A DNA stretch of 62,000 nt from Prorocentrum cordatum (GCA_963575745.1 CAUYUJ010002747.1:327501-389500), one strand, 5' to 3'. Shown: positions 38,434 to 47,944, numbered from the stretch's first letter. Notes: generated by a model from the letters alone, not told the origin. Numbers and translations are program-made.

Positions 38434-39147
38434 ATGTCGCTGCCGCCCATGCCCTCTTGGATGGCGCAGACGGCGCGCGCAGGTGCCCCAGGGTCGGCGG
38501 AGCCCAAGCGCAAGGCAGCCAAGAAGGACACGACGGCGCATATGGAGCAGATGTCCCAGGGCATGGCGAGGCTCGCGGTCGGACTGGAGAGGCGCACGGC
38601 GATGCTGGAGGCGAACGCTTATCGGAACTATTTCGTGGACGAAGGAGCGGGCTCTCTGGGCCAGGCCTGCGTCGAGGGCAACAAAAACTACGACGCCGCG
38701 GGCAAGGAGCTCAAGGCAAAGCAGGACAGCGGCGAGGTGATCGACTGGAAGGCAAGAGGCGCACCACACGTCGCGCTGTTCGTACTCATAATCAGGCGGG
38801 CTATCGGAAAGTGCGCACAAGGAGGAAGCCATCCCAACGAGCAGGGCCACAACGCGTTCTCGGAGTTCTGGACGTCGGTCGTGGACAAGCAGACGCCGCA
38901 GCAGCTCGGCCTCCTGGTGCTCAATTGCAGGCACAAGAAGGCACGTGCAGCCAAGGATGGAGTGGACGCTCAGATGGACCGCAAGGGAGTACTGACGCTC
39001 AACTTGAATGTGCAGGACAGTCAGGCGGCGAGGGTGTTGTGGCCGATCATGCAGGACTACCTTCGCGACGTCGAGCGGACGGAGCAGATTCCAGGCCCAG
39101 CGCCGCGCGGCCCGACGGAGAGGTGGCTCGGAGCTCAGATCAAGTGA
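38434..39147 (+). pseudogene. Retroelement C-terminal domain of unknown function
   Basis: Frame +1 relative to the zinc fingers. Possible start ATG at 38434 (MSLPPMPSWMAQTARA). Helical: MSQGMARLAVGLERRTAMLE, YFVDEGAGSLGQACVEGNKN, WKARGAPHVALFVLIIRRAI, FSEFWTSVVDKQTPQQLGLL, VLWPIMQDYLRDVERTEQIP. Stop TGA at 39145-39147. It occupies the place behind zinc fingers that the 13874-14641 domain occupies in LINE 1. Not recognised as a named domain. The frame change just before it may be a mutation, since the fingers and this part probably formed one protein. Confidence 0.5.
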
Positions 39148-39149
39148 CT

Positions 39150-39904
39150 TTCGAGGAGAAGGTTCGGCGCTTACTCACTGTGGCTGGTAACAATAGTGTT
39201 TTGCCGTGGTCGCACCAAGATGTTCATGAGTTGGTGCTGGGCACGGACGAGCTTCTTGAGCCACCGCAGTCTTTGTCGACATCGGCGGCCAGTTCTGGCT
39301 CGGGTATGTTGAGGAGTGGACCTTCAGTAGCAACACCTGAGCCTGGGGCTGTCGCCCGCCGCCGCCTGTCTCAGTCAGCGCAGCGTAATCTAGCAGGTTC
39401 TGCTCGGTTGCAAAACTTAATTCAGCGAGGCGAGGTTTCGAGGGGGGTGCTTCAGCAAGAGGTTGAGGTTACCACCTGCAGCAACCCCGCCCTCCCCCTC
39501 GTCCCTGTAATGGTTCACCCCCGAGCTGAGCCGACTAGAGGGAAGGGGTGGGGTCGTAGTCGTCGTACGGGTCGGGGGGGGGGGGGGAAAGGAAAGGCCA
39601 AAGGTGATAATTCGCACCCTGGACAACCTAGCACCTCCTCCTCCTCTCTCCGAGCAAGGGGCCGAGAGGGCTCCCGCTCGTCCCATCAGGTTTGTCCGTG
39701 AGGGTGCGGTTGTTTGAGGTTGGTCCCCGAAGCTGGGCATCCCCCTCCCAGGCTGCGCGCCGACTTGAAGAGGGCCGCTCAGTATGGGGCCGCGCGGGCG
39801 GCGCTCGACAGGCCTCCTGCGTTCTCGAGCGAGGTCAAGCTGCTGAAGCAGCGCGCAGAGCTCAGCGATTTTGCGATTTATGATCGATTCAGAGCTCCAT
39901 TGCG
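39150..39904 (+). other. Weakly coding-like DNA of unclear status
   Basis: Two partial frames look somewhat protein-like: FEEKVRRLLTVAGNNSVLPW ... LIQRGEVSRGVLQQEVEV (39157-39480) and LRADLKRAAQYGAARAALD with EVKLLKQRAELSDFAIYD (39750-39885). Neither has a motif or a clear start. They may be an exon or retroelement remnant. Confidence 0.3.
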
Positions 39905-40346
39905 ATGTCTTGTCTTGTCTTGTCTTGTCTTGTCTCCTCCTCCTCCTCCTCCTCCTCTCCTCCTCCTCCTCCTCCTCCTCCTCCTCCTCCTCCTCCTCCT
40001 CCTCCTCCTCCTCCTCTCCTCCCTCCTCCTCCTCCCTCCTCCTCCCTCCTCCCTCCTCCCTCCTCCCTCCTCCCTCCTCCCTCCCTCCTCCTCCCTCCTC
40101 CCTCCTCCTTCCCCCTCCCCCCTCCTCCCTCCCCCCTCCCCCCTCCTCCCTCCTCCCTCCTCCCTCCTCCCTCCTCCTCCTCCCTCCTCCCTCCTCCCTC
40201 CTCCCCTCCTCCTCCTCCTCCTCCTCCTCCTCCTCCTCCTCCTCCTCCTCCTCCTCCTCCCTCCTCCTCCTCCTCCTCCTCCTCCTCCTCCTCTCCTCCT
40301 CCTCCTCCTCCTCCTCCTCCTCCTCCTCCTCCTCCTCTCCCTCCAA
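39905..40346 (+). repeat. Long TCTTG pentamers and (CTC)n/(CTCC)n tract
   Basis: Four to five TCTTG pentamers, then about 415 bp of CTC, CTCC and CTCCC repeats. This is the longest microsatellite in the window. All Leu/Pro/Ser or Glu/Arg frames through it are artefacts. Confidence 0.95.
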
Positions 40347-40737
40347 TCTCCCCCTGCAGCGGTCCCTACAGCGGCTCATTTCCATTGAGGGAATTGCCCC
40401 GTTGGAAGACAACTGTTTGACGACCCTGAAGCATGCCAAAACATCGTTCTCAGGATTTCAGTGCCACGGATCAACCTGATTGCTGCGTGTTGGCGATCTT
40501 GATTCGCGCCAGAACGTCATTTTTGGGATTCCAGCACCGCGAGCCATCATAACTGTTGCACCAGCATAATCTTGGACCCTTCCAATCGCAACTTCTAGTA
40601 CGATGATCATCGGAATCCTGTGAAATGTTGTAATTGGTTTGCGCAAGTGTGCGCGGCGCTAGAGTGAGAGGCACAGTTTGAACACGGGCCGCCCTCAACC
40701 CGTGAAACTCTTGCACATGTTTTACTACCTTGGCGAA
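40347..40737. other. Unassigned DNA ending in a dispersed motif
   Basis: No gene. The end (40648-40715: CGGCGCTAGAGTGAGAGGCA, GCCGCCCTCAACCCGTGAA, CTCTTGCA) is a diverged copy of sequences found twice at 42250-42375 beyond the right satellite arm. Confidence 0.5.
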
Positions 40738-42228
40738 AGACCCAACCATGTGCAGCTGTGTGCAACGCAGTTGTGGGTATCGTCCTCGGTGAACCTTTCT
40801 CTGGGGCCATGGCGCGTGCGACGGGTGTGCCAACATTGGTACGGGTACGCTATGCGAGCGTTGCCATCGGATTCGTCGGTGCAGCCCCATGTGGGACCAC
40901 GAAACGTTTGATGGGCGCGCCGAAATGCAACGTGGAACCACGTGCGGACGCTGCCACTAGGGCCTTTGGGGGCAACGAAACATGCAAGGGGTGCGCCGAA
41001 ATGAAGGGCGGAATTGCGTCTGGAACCTGCCACTGGGGCCATGGGTGGAACACCTTATGGGGCCATGAAGCGTGTGAGGGGTGCGCAGAAATAAGGGCGA
41101 AACTGCATGCGGACCTTCGGTGGAGCACCCTATGGGGCCGCGGAACGTGTGAGAGGTATGCCGAAATGAGGTGGAACTGCATGCGGACCTTGCCACTGGG
41201 GCCTTCGGTGGAGCACCCTATGGGGCCGCGGAACGCGCGAGGGGGTCGCCGAAATGGGGGGGTGGAACTGCATGCGGACCCTGCCACTGGGGCCTTCGGT
41301 AGAGCACCCTATGGGGCCGCGGAACGCGCGAGGGGTTCGCCGAAATGGGGGGGGGGATTGCATGCGGACCCTGCAACTGGGACATTCTGCGGAGCATCTT
41401 ATTGGGCCACGAAACGTGTGAGGGGTGCGCCGAACCGGGGGTGGAAGTGCATGCGGACCTTGCCACTGCGGCCTTGGACGGAACACCATATGGGGCCACG
41501 AAGCGTGTGAGGGGTTCGCCGACACGGGGGTGAAACTGCATGCGAACCCTGCCACAGGGGCCTTCGGTGGAGCTCCCTGTGGAGCCACGAAACGTTCGAG
41601 GGGTGCGCCGAAATGGAGATGGAACTGCATACGGACCTTGTCATTGGGGCCTTCGGCGGAGCACCCTACGGGGCCACGAAACGTGCGGGGGGTGCGCCGA
41701 AGCGGGGGTGGATCTGCATGCGGACCTTGCCACTGGGGCGGTGGGTGGAGCACCCTATGGAGCCACGAAACGTGTGAGAGGTATGCCGAAATGGAGGTGG
41801 ATCTGCATGCGGACCCTGCCACTGGGGCCTTGGGTGGAGCACCCTATGGGGCCATGAATATTGTGAGGGGTGCGCCGATATGAAGGCGGAACTGCATGCG
41901 GACCCTGCCACTGGGGCCTTGGGTGGAGCACCCTATGGGGCCACGAAACGTGAGAGAGGTATGCCGAAATGGAGGTGGATCTGCATGCGGACCCTGCCAC
42001 TGGGACGTTCTGCGGAACACCCTATGGGGCCACGAAACGTGTGAGGGTGCGCCGAAATGGAGGTTGAACTGCATGCGGACCCTGCCACTGGGGCCTTCGG
42101 TGAAGCTCCCTGTAGGGCCACGGAGGAGGTGGGAGGGAGCAGGGGGAGGAGCGCGGGAGGTGAGGTGAGGTGAGACGCGGGGCGTTGTCTCTTCAAAACG
42201 AAGACCCAACACCACAGGACGGTTGGGA
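40738..42228 (-). repeat. Composite satellite, right inverted arm
   Basis: Reverse orientation of 19297-20675. It opens with ACCCAACCATGTGCAG and ATCGTCCTCGGTG, holds about 12 units of 72-92 bp (TGCATGCGGACC, TGCCACTGGGGCCTTCGG, TGGAGCACCCTATGGGGCC, ACGAAACGTGTGAGGGGT), and closes with CTTCAAAACGAAGACCCAAC and ACCACAGGACGG. Units are more diverged from one another and slightly longer than in the left arm. Confidence 0.88.
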
Positions 42229-42400
42229 AATCTGAATGTGCTCGGCCCTAAGGCGAGAGCCACATTTTGAAAATTGGTCGCCCTCAATCCGCGAAGCTCT
42301 TGCAAACTTTCTGAAACGACTGCACGCGGCGCTAAGGCGAGAGCCACATTTTGAAAACCACCCGCCCTCCATCTGTAAAAGGGTTGTCGAGTTTTAAGCT
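42229..42400 (+). repeat. Direct repeat GGCGCTAAGGCGAGAGCC flanking the right arm
   Basis: CTAAGGCGAGAGCCACATTT plus TGAAAA occurs at about 42250 and 42331, each followed by CGCCCTC. A diverged copy lies at 40650-40715 on the other side of the arm in the same orientation. Confidence 0.75.
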
Positions 42401-42489
42401 TCAGGGTCTTACACGGCGAGAACGTATCATGCGAAACGCCCGGCCCGCCCTACAGAATGGTCACGGGGTGCGATAGGGAAGAGTTATTC

Positions 42490-42690
42490 ATATGGAAAAA
42501 GAGTGGAGGAGGAGGGGCGACAGAAGGAGGAAGAGAACGAGGACAGAAGGAGGAAAGAAGGAGGGAATGATGAGGAGGAAGAGGAGGAGGAGGAGGAGGA
42601 ACGAGGAGGAGGAGGAGGAGGAGGGCCGGGGCCAGGAGAGGACGAGGGGCAGGCAGGGAGGGAGGGGAGAGGCGAAGGGAAGCGGATATT
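42490..42690 (+). repeat. GGA-rich purine tract
   Basis: About 180 bp of GGAGGA/GAAGGA repeats. Low-complexity frames only. Confidence 0.85.
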
Positions 42691-43116
42691 CCACCACCTC
42701 CCACGTCGTGGTTGTGTATTGCTTGTTTGGGGGGAGAACAAACCGTCGTGGTTTTGTCAGCACTCGCGGTTTACCCCTCCACTGCGGTCTCTGAAGGCCC
42801 GTTTCGGGCCTGGGGTCGTCGAGATCCATGGTGAAACACCTTGCCTTGCGGACAGCTTGCCATGCGGTTCCCCGCGCTGGAGTCGACACGACGTCGTAAG
42901 TCCGTGGAGGAGGCAGGGAGCGCGCGGGTGCGTGAGAGGACTGGAAGGACGGAGTGGATCCGAGCGCCTCCTTGTTTTTCCTCCTCCTTTTGTCACTCCT
43001 CGTACTGATGTCACTCTCTCCATCCCTTGCGCTTATTCACTATTCCGTTGTCGCTGTTTTTCCCAGTTCCCCTTTCTCATCCTTCTCCCTTGTTGTTCCT
43101 TGTTCTTCTTGGTGCA
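42691..43116. other. Unassigned DNA upstream of the RING gene
   Basis: No gene is seen. The last 100 bp before the ATG at 43117 are pyrimidine-rich (for example TTTCTCATCCTTCTCCCTTG). This may be 5-prime UTR or a trans-splice acceptor region of the RING gene. Confidence 0.35.
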
Positions 43117-43244
43117 ATGCTTGCGCCATCCACTCCGCAGCCCCCGTATCGACCATCCTCCTCCTCGTCCTCGTCCTCCCAGGAGGCGTCCCGATGCAGC
43201 ATCTGCCTCGACTTCTTGCTGAGCCAGCCCGCCTGCGTGCTGAG
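43117..43244 (+). CDS. RING-H2 finger protein, exon 1 (probable E3 ubiquitin ligase)
   Basis: Starts at ATG 43117 (MLAPSTPQPPYRPSS), then a Ser run and SRCSICLDFLLSQPACVL. The CSIC pair is the first half of a RING finger (Cys1-x2-Cys2). The second half lies 1.4 kb downstream at 44672. Joining after CTGAG (43244) gives a phase-2 junction that reads VLR then CGHVYHSAC. The intron would then begin GCGGCG and end CTCTGTCGAG, a GC-AG intron of the kind common in dinoflagellates. Cys2 to Cys3 spacing would be about 14 residues, normal for RING-H2. Without splicing the frame runs into low-complexity Arg codons. RING proteins recruit E2 enzymes for ubiquitin transfer; the substrate is unknown. Confidence 0.65.
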
Positions 43245-43544
43245 GCGGCGGGGCCGCGTCTGCTGCCCCGAGGAAGACGCACAACGAATTGGGGGAGGAT
43301 GGTTCCAGGAGAAGAGGAGGAGGAGGAGGAGGAGGAGGAGGTAGGGGGAGAGGAGCAGCAGCAGCAGGATAACGAGAGAGAGAGAGAGATAGAGAGAGAG
43401 GGGGACCTCGGGGCCAGGGCCGAGGGCCAGGCGGGCCGCGCTGGCGCGGCGGTGGCGCCAGGCGGGTAGCCCGCGCTCTCGCTCTCCCCCTCCTCTTCCG
43501 CTTTCTGCCACGTGTGTTTTGTGGGATTCATGTTTAGACTGTTC

Positions 43545-43579
<35 letters not shown>

Positions 43580-44671
43580 GAATGTGCCTTGTGGCGCCGG
43601 AGGCGGGTGACCTCTGTCTCTGTGCTGTGTTGCGCCGTATGCGCGTCCACCTGTTTGCGTTAACCAGGGCCGCACCGAGTCGAGGAGGAGGTTAGGAGGA
43701 GCAGGAGGAGGAGGAGGAGCAGAGTGGCAAGGGGAGGTCAATGCCGACTACAAGCAGCAGCAGGACGGGGATTTGGGAGGCATCTGGACGGCCTACGGGG
43801 CCGTCTCAGGCAGCATCGGGCCCTCCATCGCAGACGCCTGCCTGGAGGGCCGTGGCGGCCTCTCTGACCCAGAGCTGCGGCGGACTGGTGTTTGTTCAGT
43901 CCTGGCATATGTGTTTTCTCAGTTCGGCCAGCCCCGGTGGGGGGGGGCGGGTTACATTTCAGAAAATGGCCCAGGGGTTCGGGAGGGTGGCCCAGACCTT
44001 CGACGTCCTGATTTTTTATAATCTGGACACCCTGAGGTCACGGTCGCTTCCCCATGGCCGGTTTTGCATCCCGAGTCGTCTTTATTGATCGCCCCCCGGG
44101 GCCCCATGAGGGCTCCTGGAGGCCGCGAGCGGCCGAAACCCTCCCACCGCCGCTTTGTCGCGACGAGGGGAGGTCGGGAGAGCTCATGGGACCCACGGGC
44201 TGGAACATGCCAATCCGCCAGAGGTGTGGGGACATCCTGGGGTTACGGCCCAGCGCCAGTCCAATCAACTCGCGCAGACCTGCGATCGGTTGAGTAGCTT
44301 GTTGTTCCTCCATGTTTTTTGGCCATTCGCGTCGAGCCCAGAATATCCGCGACCGCCACAATTCGACAACATAGACATTACCACAATGATGTTTCTTTCC
44401 GAGCTGTCTATTCCTATGCCTTTTTGGTCGTTTGTGTCGAAAGTCACTTCGAAGAGTGGGTTTCGTACTCCGCCTCACCCAGTGGCGACGTTCGCTCATG
44501 CATGCTCTTGGTTTCCGTTCGATTGGGACCAGAGGTCGTGCAGGAACACGCCCAGGCAGCCGTATCGTATCCTTATCTTGGTTAGCTTTGTCACCGAACT
44601 TCTCGACCCGGAGTTCGGGGTGCCTCTTTCGGGTTCTCTCCCTCTCCCTCCCCCTCTCTCCCTCTGTCGAG
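43245..44671 (+). other. Proposed intron of the RING gene
   Basis: Contains GGA triplets (43310-43345), (GA)n tracts (43375-43400 and 43548-43580), a candidate unrelated exon (43738-43886) and AT-richer DNA (44290-44600). It ends in a clear pyrimidine tract (44632-44668) and AG at 44670-44671. The boundaries are inferred from restoring a RING finger and are not proven. Confidence 0.5.
43738..43886 (+). other. Candidate orphan exon
   Basis: An AG precedes a frame reading VNADYKQQQDGDLGGIWTAY, GAVSGSIGPSIADACLEGRG, GLSDPELRR. Its balanced composition contrasts with the purine-rich surroundings. It is followed by GTGTTTGTTCAG...TTTTCTCAG, which looks like a very short intron. No homologue is recognised. 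It lies inside the proposed RING intron, so either the gene model is more complex or this belongs to something else. Confidence 0.3.
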
Positions 44672-44904
44672 GTGCGGGCACGTGTACCACTCCGCCTGCT
44701 TCCAGCAGTGGCTCCTGAAGAGCAGGCAGCAGTGTCCAGAGTGCAGGCCGGGAGGGTGCGGGGGCCAGGCCCGCCTGCCGAGCGGAAAGGACGACGACGA
44801 GCACGAGGGGGAGGCTAAGGAGGGAGGGGTGCGGGGAAGGGAAAGGAGCTCGAGGAGGGAGGAGGGGGAGGTGGAGGTGGAGACCGAAGACTGCCCACGG
44901 ATCC
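44672..44904 (+). CDS. RING-H2 finger protein, exon 2
   Basis: The frame reads CGHVYHSACFQQWLLKSRQQ then CPECRPGG. This supplies Cys3-x-His4-x2-His5-x2-Cys6 and the final CPEC pair of a C3H2C3 RING finger, with the conserved Trp before the last pair. It continues as a hydrophilic tail (SGKDDDEHEGEAKEGG, EVEVETEDCP) and then enters family A repeat sequence at 44905, where the protein sense ends. The 3-prime end of the exon is uncertain; several GT/GC donors are possible near 44870. Together with exon 1 this is the best candidate for an ordinary host gene in the window. Confidence 0.7.
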
Positions 44905-45010
44905 CAAGATGGCCGCAGGACGGCCCGAGAGGGCCCCAAGACGGCCCAAGAGGGCCCCAGGAGGCCCACAAAACTGCCCGCCAAAACCCCCCAGGAGGGC
45001 GTCCAGGCGG
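44905..45010 (-). repeat. Family A repeat, inverted copy
   Basis: AAGACGGCCCAAGAGGGCCC and neighbours are the reverse complement of the GGGCCCTCTTGGGCCGTCTT words at 1-500 and 60507-61080. Confidence 0.75.
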
Positions 45011-45404
45011 TGGCCTCTGAGATCCTCCGGGGCCCGTCGTCCCGCCAGAAGCGCCGCCGCCTTGGCGGCTTCTGACGCGCAAGCGGACGCGGGGGCGTCC
45101 CCAGACCCCTCGCGTCGCGAACGAACCACGACGGAGGTTTTTCGTTATTTTCAGCCTCCGGGGGCCTTTACCTTGTTTTTGGACCGTCGAAAACGATTCA
45201 GGATGAAAAGCCGGTCCTGGGGAACGGGTCCGTGCCTCTGGCGGTCGACGTCGCGAAAACATCACGACGTCGGGGGTCCGGGTCCGTTTTTGTCCCTCTC
45301 TTCAATTCCTCCTCTCGTCCCCCCTCCCTCCATCCCTCCGTTTCATATTTCTATCGTTTCCATCCTTCCGTCCACGCTCCGCACTTCCCCCCTGGCATCA
45401 GAGG
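45011..45404. other. Unassigned DNA ending in a pyrimidine tract
   Basis: No gene. 45296-45404 is strongly pyrimidine-rich and ends in GGCATCAG, a plausible 3-prime splice site for the acidic frame that follows. Confidence 0.35.
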
Positions 45405-45830
45405 AGGAGAAGGGGAGAAACCGATGAGGAAGATGAGTGTGAGTACGGGGAAGACTGGGGAGCTGAGGGCGAGGAAGAGGAGGGAGGCGACTGGGACTGC
45501 ATGGTAGATCGTAGGCGCAGGACGGCATGCCTCCGAGGCGCTGAAACATGGACCACTTCAGGCTCGGGAAGGGCCCTGGTCTCCGGGCCGTTCATCAGAC
45601 CCCGGGCCGGGGAACCTTCTCGAAGCCGAGGCACGCCGTGGCCAGAAAAGCCCTGCGTGCCTCATTCAGCGCTCCCTGTGGTAGCACGAAAACTGCGAGG
45701 CAGCTGTCTTGGACTAGAACCCAGGCGCGCGAAAAGCGCGCGTGGTTCTGGCTTACGGCGAGGGCAACGTTCCATTCGGGGTCGGGCAGGCGACGGGATC
45801 TGCGACCTACGAGCACGAGCGCGTGAATAG
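45405..45830 (+). other. Candidate acidic exon, possibly part of the RING gene
   Basis: After the pyrimidine tract a frame reads ETDEEDECEYGEDWGAEGEE then EEGGDWDCMVDRRRRTACLR and onwards to about 45830. The first part is acidic and plausible as a tail exon. The remainder is Arg/Pro-rich and doubtful. No domain. The link to the RING exons is only by position and orientation. Confidence 0.3.
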
Positions 45831-46077
45831 AAACAGAGGCCGTGCTGGAGCAGGTGTCCGCGGCCGTGACCAGCTCCTGCGCATTCGGGGGTGCGGGCAG
45901 GTGCCACCAGCCCGGCGCGGGGGGCAGCGCCAGTCACTGCTCCCGGCCTCCCATGCAGCTCAGCAGTCGGGCCTTCCAGACAGCTCAGCAGTCGCCGACG
46001 CCCCCGATAGAGAGGTGCGGGTCCTTCCTCGCCAGGCGCCGAGAGACGCGGACAGGCCAACAGACCGAGGAGAAGTG
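45831..46077. other. Unassigned GC-rich DNA
   Basis: No motif or repeat recognised. Frames on both strands are Arg/Pro/Ala-rich. Confidence 0.35.
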
Positions 46078-46195
46078 CGGGGGGGAGATCGGGCCGAACG
46101 AAAGGGGGGGGATAGGGAAAGGAGGGGGCCCATTCCTCGATACATGGGCGCCTCCCGGCGCCGGGAGGCGCTGAGAGAAGGGAAGGTTTCAAGAT
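46078..46195 (+). mobile_element. Half copy of the MITE-like element
   Basis: GATCGGGCCGAACGAAAGGG, a G run and ATAGGGAAAGG, followed by CCCATTCCTCGATACATGGG and a GGCGCCTCCCGGCGCC palindrome. The order matches 47715-47845, but the TGCATGCAGCTGG segment and the right terminal repeat are missing. Confidence 0.65.
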
Positions 46196-46263
46196 GCGTT
46201 GGTAATTGTTTTACAGGAGGCCCCCCAGCACGACCCGCATGAAATCAAACTAGCCTAGGGTGT

Positions 46264-46659
46264 GTGTGTATCTGCCTCGGGTGGTACCCGATGTTTTATA
46301 CGGCAGCCAGGTCGAACAGCAACCGCCCAATTGGAGGGGTTGCCATTCTGGTCAGGCAGACGAAATCGCTGTCACCACGGACACGACATATTTCATTATT
46401 TGATCCACTCCGTAGGTCCCAGTACTCCAGGGCAAACTCAAGGTCCACATCAACAACACCGTACGTGGTGCAAGCCATCGCGTCTCACGGTCCTGCTGCT
46501 TGGATTCTAGATTTCGGTACCTCACCCCCAAGCGATCGGCCACGCAGCTGCGACAGACGCAACACCACATACCAGAGCCACAATTTGTTTTGGCCGATTT
46601 GGGCTTACTTTTTGGTGTACCGGCGTATGCGTGTATCCATGCCGCGCGCCCTAGAGTAG
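46264..46659 (+). pseudogene. Retroelement endonuclease fragment
   Basis: The frame contains SNSNRPIGGVAILVRQTKSL. The GGVAILVR motif is typical of the central strand of APE-type LINE endonucleases. The remainder (HISLFDPLRRSQ, VVQAIASHGPAAWILD) has the right order of composition but no further motif, and the frame is broken around. GC content is lower than the flanks, like the LINE at 48.7-55.6 kb, to which it may be related. Confidence 0.45.
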
Positions 46660-47309
46660 GGACGCATGTTTTGCTCACTCTAACGACCACACATCGTCAG
46701 CACGGAAACTTACAACTACCCAGATTTCAGTCGTACCGTCCCATCCGCTATCCCCCCACGCCGCGCAAGGCGCTGCAAATGTCACGGGGACGGTGCGGCG
46801 CAGCAGGCGTTCAGATTATTAAAGCAAGTTGCGCCCAAACCGCCGTTGAACTTGTTGAAGCAGTTTTGCATGAAGGGGTTGCGCGCGTGGAGTGCGCGTG
46901 CCGCGCGATGCAACACAGCAAAGTTCATTGGACACTTAGGTCTGACACGCGCCTTCCCTCGATCCAGCGAGAAGCTGTTGGGCTCTGGGGAGGTCCAGTT
47001 TTCCTTTCTTCCTATCACCCTAGGCTGGCCTGCCGTGGCGCAGGTCCCCCTGTCAACCCTGGTGTGGAGATGGCCGCGGGCCATATCACATGGGGTTCAG
47101 GCGCCCCTTACGACATTATCATGTCATCATGTCAAGTCCTCCTCCTCCTTCTCCTACTCCCCCTCCTCCTCCTGCTGCTGCTGCTGCGCTCCCGCTGGCG
47201 GACCGCTGTCCGTAGTGTGCATCCGCGGGCGCTCGCGGCCACGGCCGCGCCCGATCCACCGTCGCCGTCGCCTGCCACCATTCAATCGTCCATCCTTCTC
47301 ACCTTCTCC
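46660..47309. other. Unassigned DNA
   Basis: Moderate GC. Frames such as MNLLKQFCMKGLRAWSARAA are present but carry no motif. A CTC/CTG tract lies at 47140-47190. Confidence 0.4.
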
Positions 47310-47515
47310 TCATCTCGGCGGCGAGCGAGGGGGGGAATTGAGAAGGGGCGGGCCTTCTCAGAAGTCTCGGAAGTTCCGCGGCCTTCTGAGAAGTTTCCTG
47401 AGCCTTCCCCGAAGACAGAAAAAACTTCTCAGAAGGCGCGAGGGCTTTGAGAAGTCCCGCCGCCTTCTGAGAAGGCCTTCTCCTTCTCATTTCCCCCCCT
47501 CGCCCGCCGCCTATC
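47310..47515. repeat. ~200-bp imperfect inverted repeat with GAAGGCCTTCTGAGAAG words
   Basis: GGCGGCGAGCGAGGGGGGG (47319) is the near-complement of CCCCCCCTCGCCCGCCGCC (47494). Inside, CCTTCTCAGAAG/CTTCTGAGAAGG words alternate on both strands, so the whole block folds on itself. MITE-like shape; no coding role. Confidence 0.75.
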
Positions 47516-47714
47516 ATTGTAGCAAGGGGGGGGGGGGAGGGGCGACGGCGACAGACGACAAAAGCAGCCGCCAACAGCCCCCCACGGAGAAACGGGCCCA
47601 CGGGGGGAGGGGGCCCTCCGCTCGCCGTGGGGGGCCGGCACGCCGCACCGCTCTCGAGCGGCCGGCTGGTCCCACAGCGCGAGGTGCGTTGCGGGCCTCT
47701 CTTTGTTCACGACG

Positions 47715-47910
47715 ATCGGGCCGGGCGAAAGGGGGGGATTGGGAAAGGGGGGGTTACGAAATTTGCTGCATGCAGCTGGTTTCGGCCTCACCGAGGGGCC
47801 CATTCCTCGATACATGGGCGCCTTCTGGCGCTGGGAGGCGCTGGGAGAATCAGCTACGAGAGCTGATTCTCAAACCCCCCCTTTGCTATCCCCCCCTTTC
47901 GCCCGACCCG
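47715..47910. mobile_element. MITE-like element with ~38-bp terminal inverted repeats
   Basis: Left terminus about 47718-47755 (GGGCCGGGCGAAAGGGGGGG, then ATTGGGAAAGGGGGGGTT). The right terminus about 47872-47910 is its near-complement (AACCCCCCCTTTG-like, then CCCCCCCTTTCGCCCGACCC). The interior has TGCTGCATGCAGCTGGTTTC, CCATTCCTCGATACATGGG and a perfect 11-bp-stem hairpin, GAGAATCAGCT/AGCTGATTCTC, at 47845-47871. No transposase. A partial copy lies at 46078-46195. Confidence 0.75.
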
Positions 47911-47944
47911 AGACGCTGAGCCTCCGCTCCATGCGCGTTCGATG

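Noticed and set aside
39417-40439. Poly-Glu/Arg and poly-Leu/Pro/Ser frames
   Set aside because: Pure product of the (CTC)n tract.
43027-43344. Unspliced 105-codon RING frame as a complete protein
   Set aside because: It carries only the first Cys pair and ends in an Arg run from a GGA microsatellite. The second half of the finger is 1.4 kb away.
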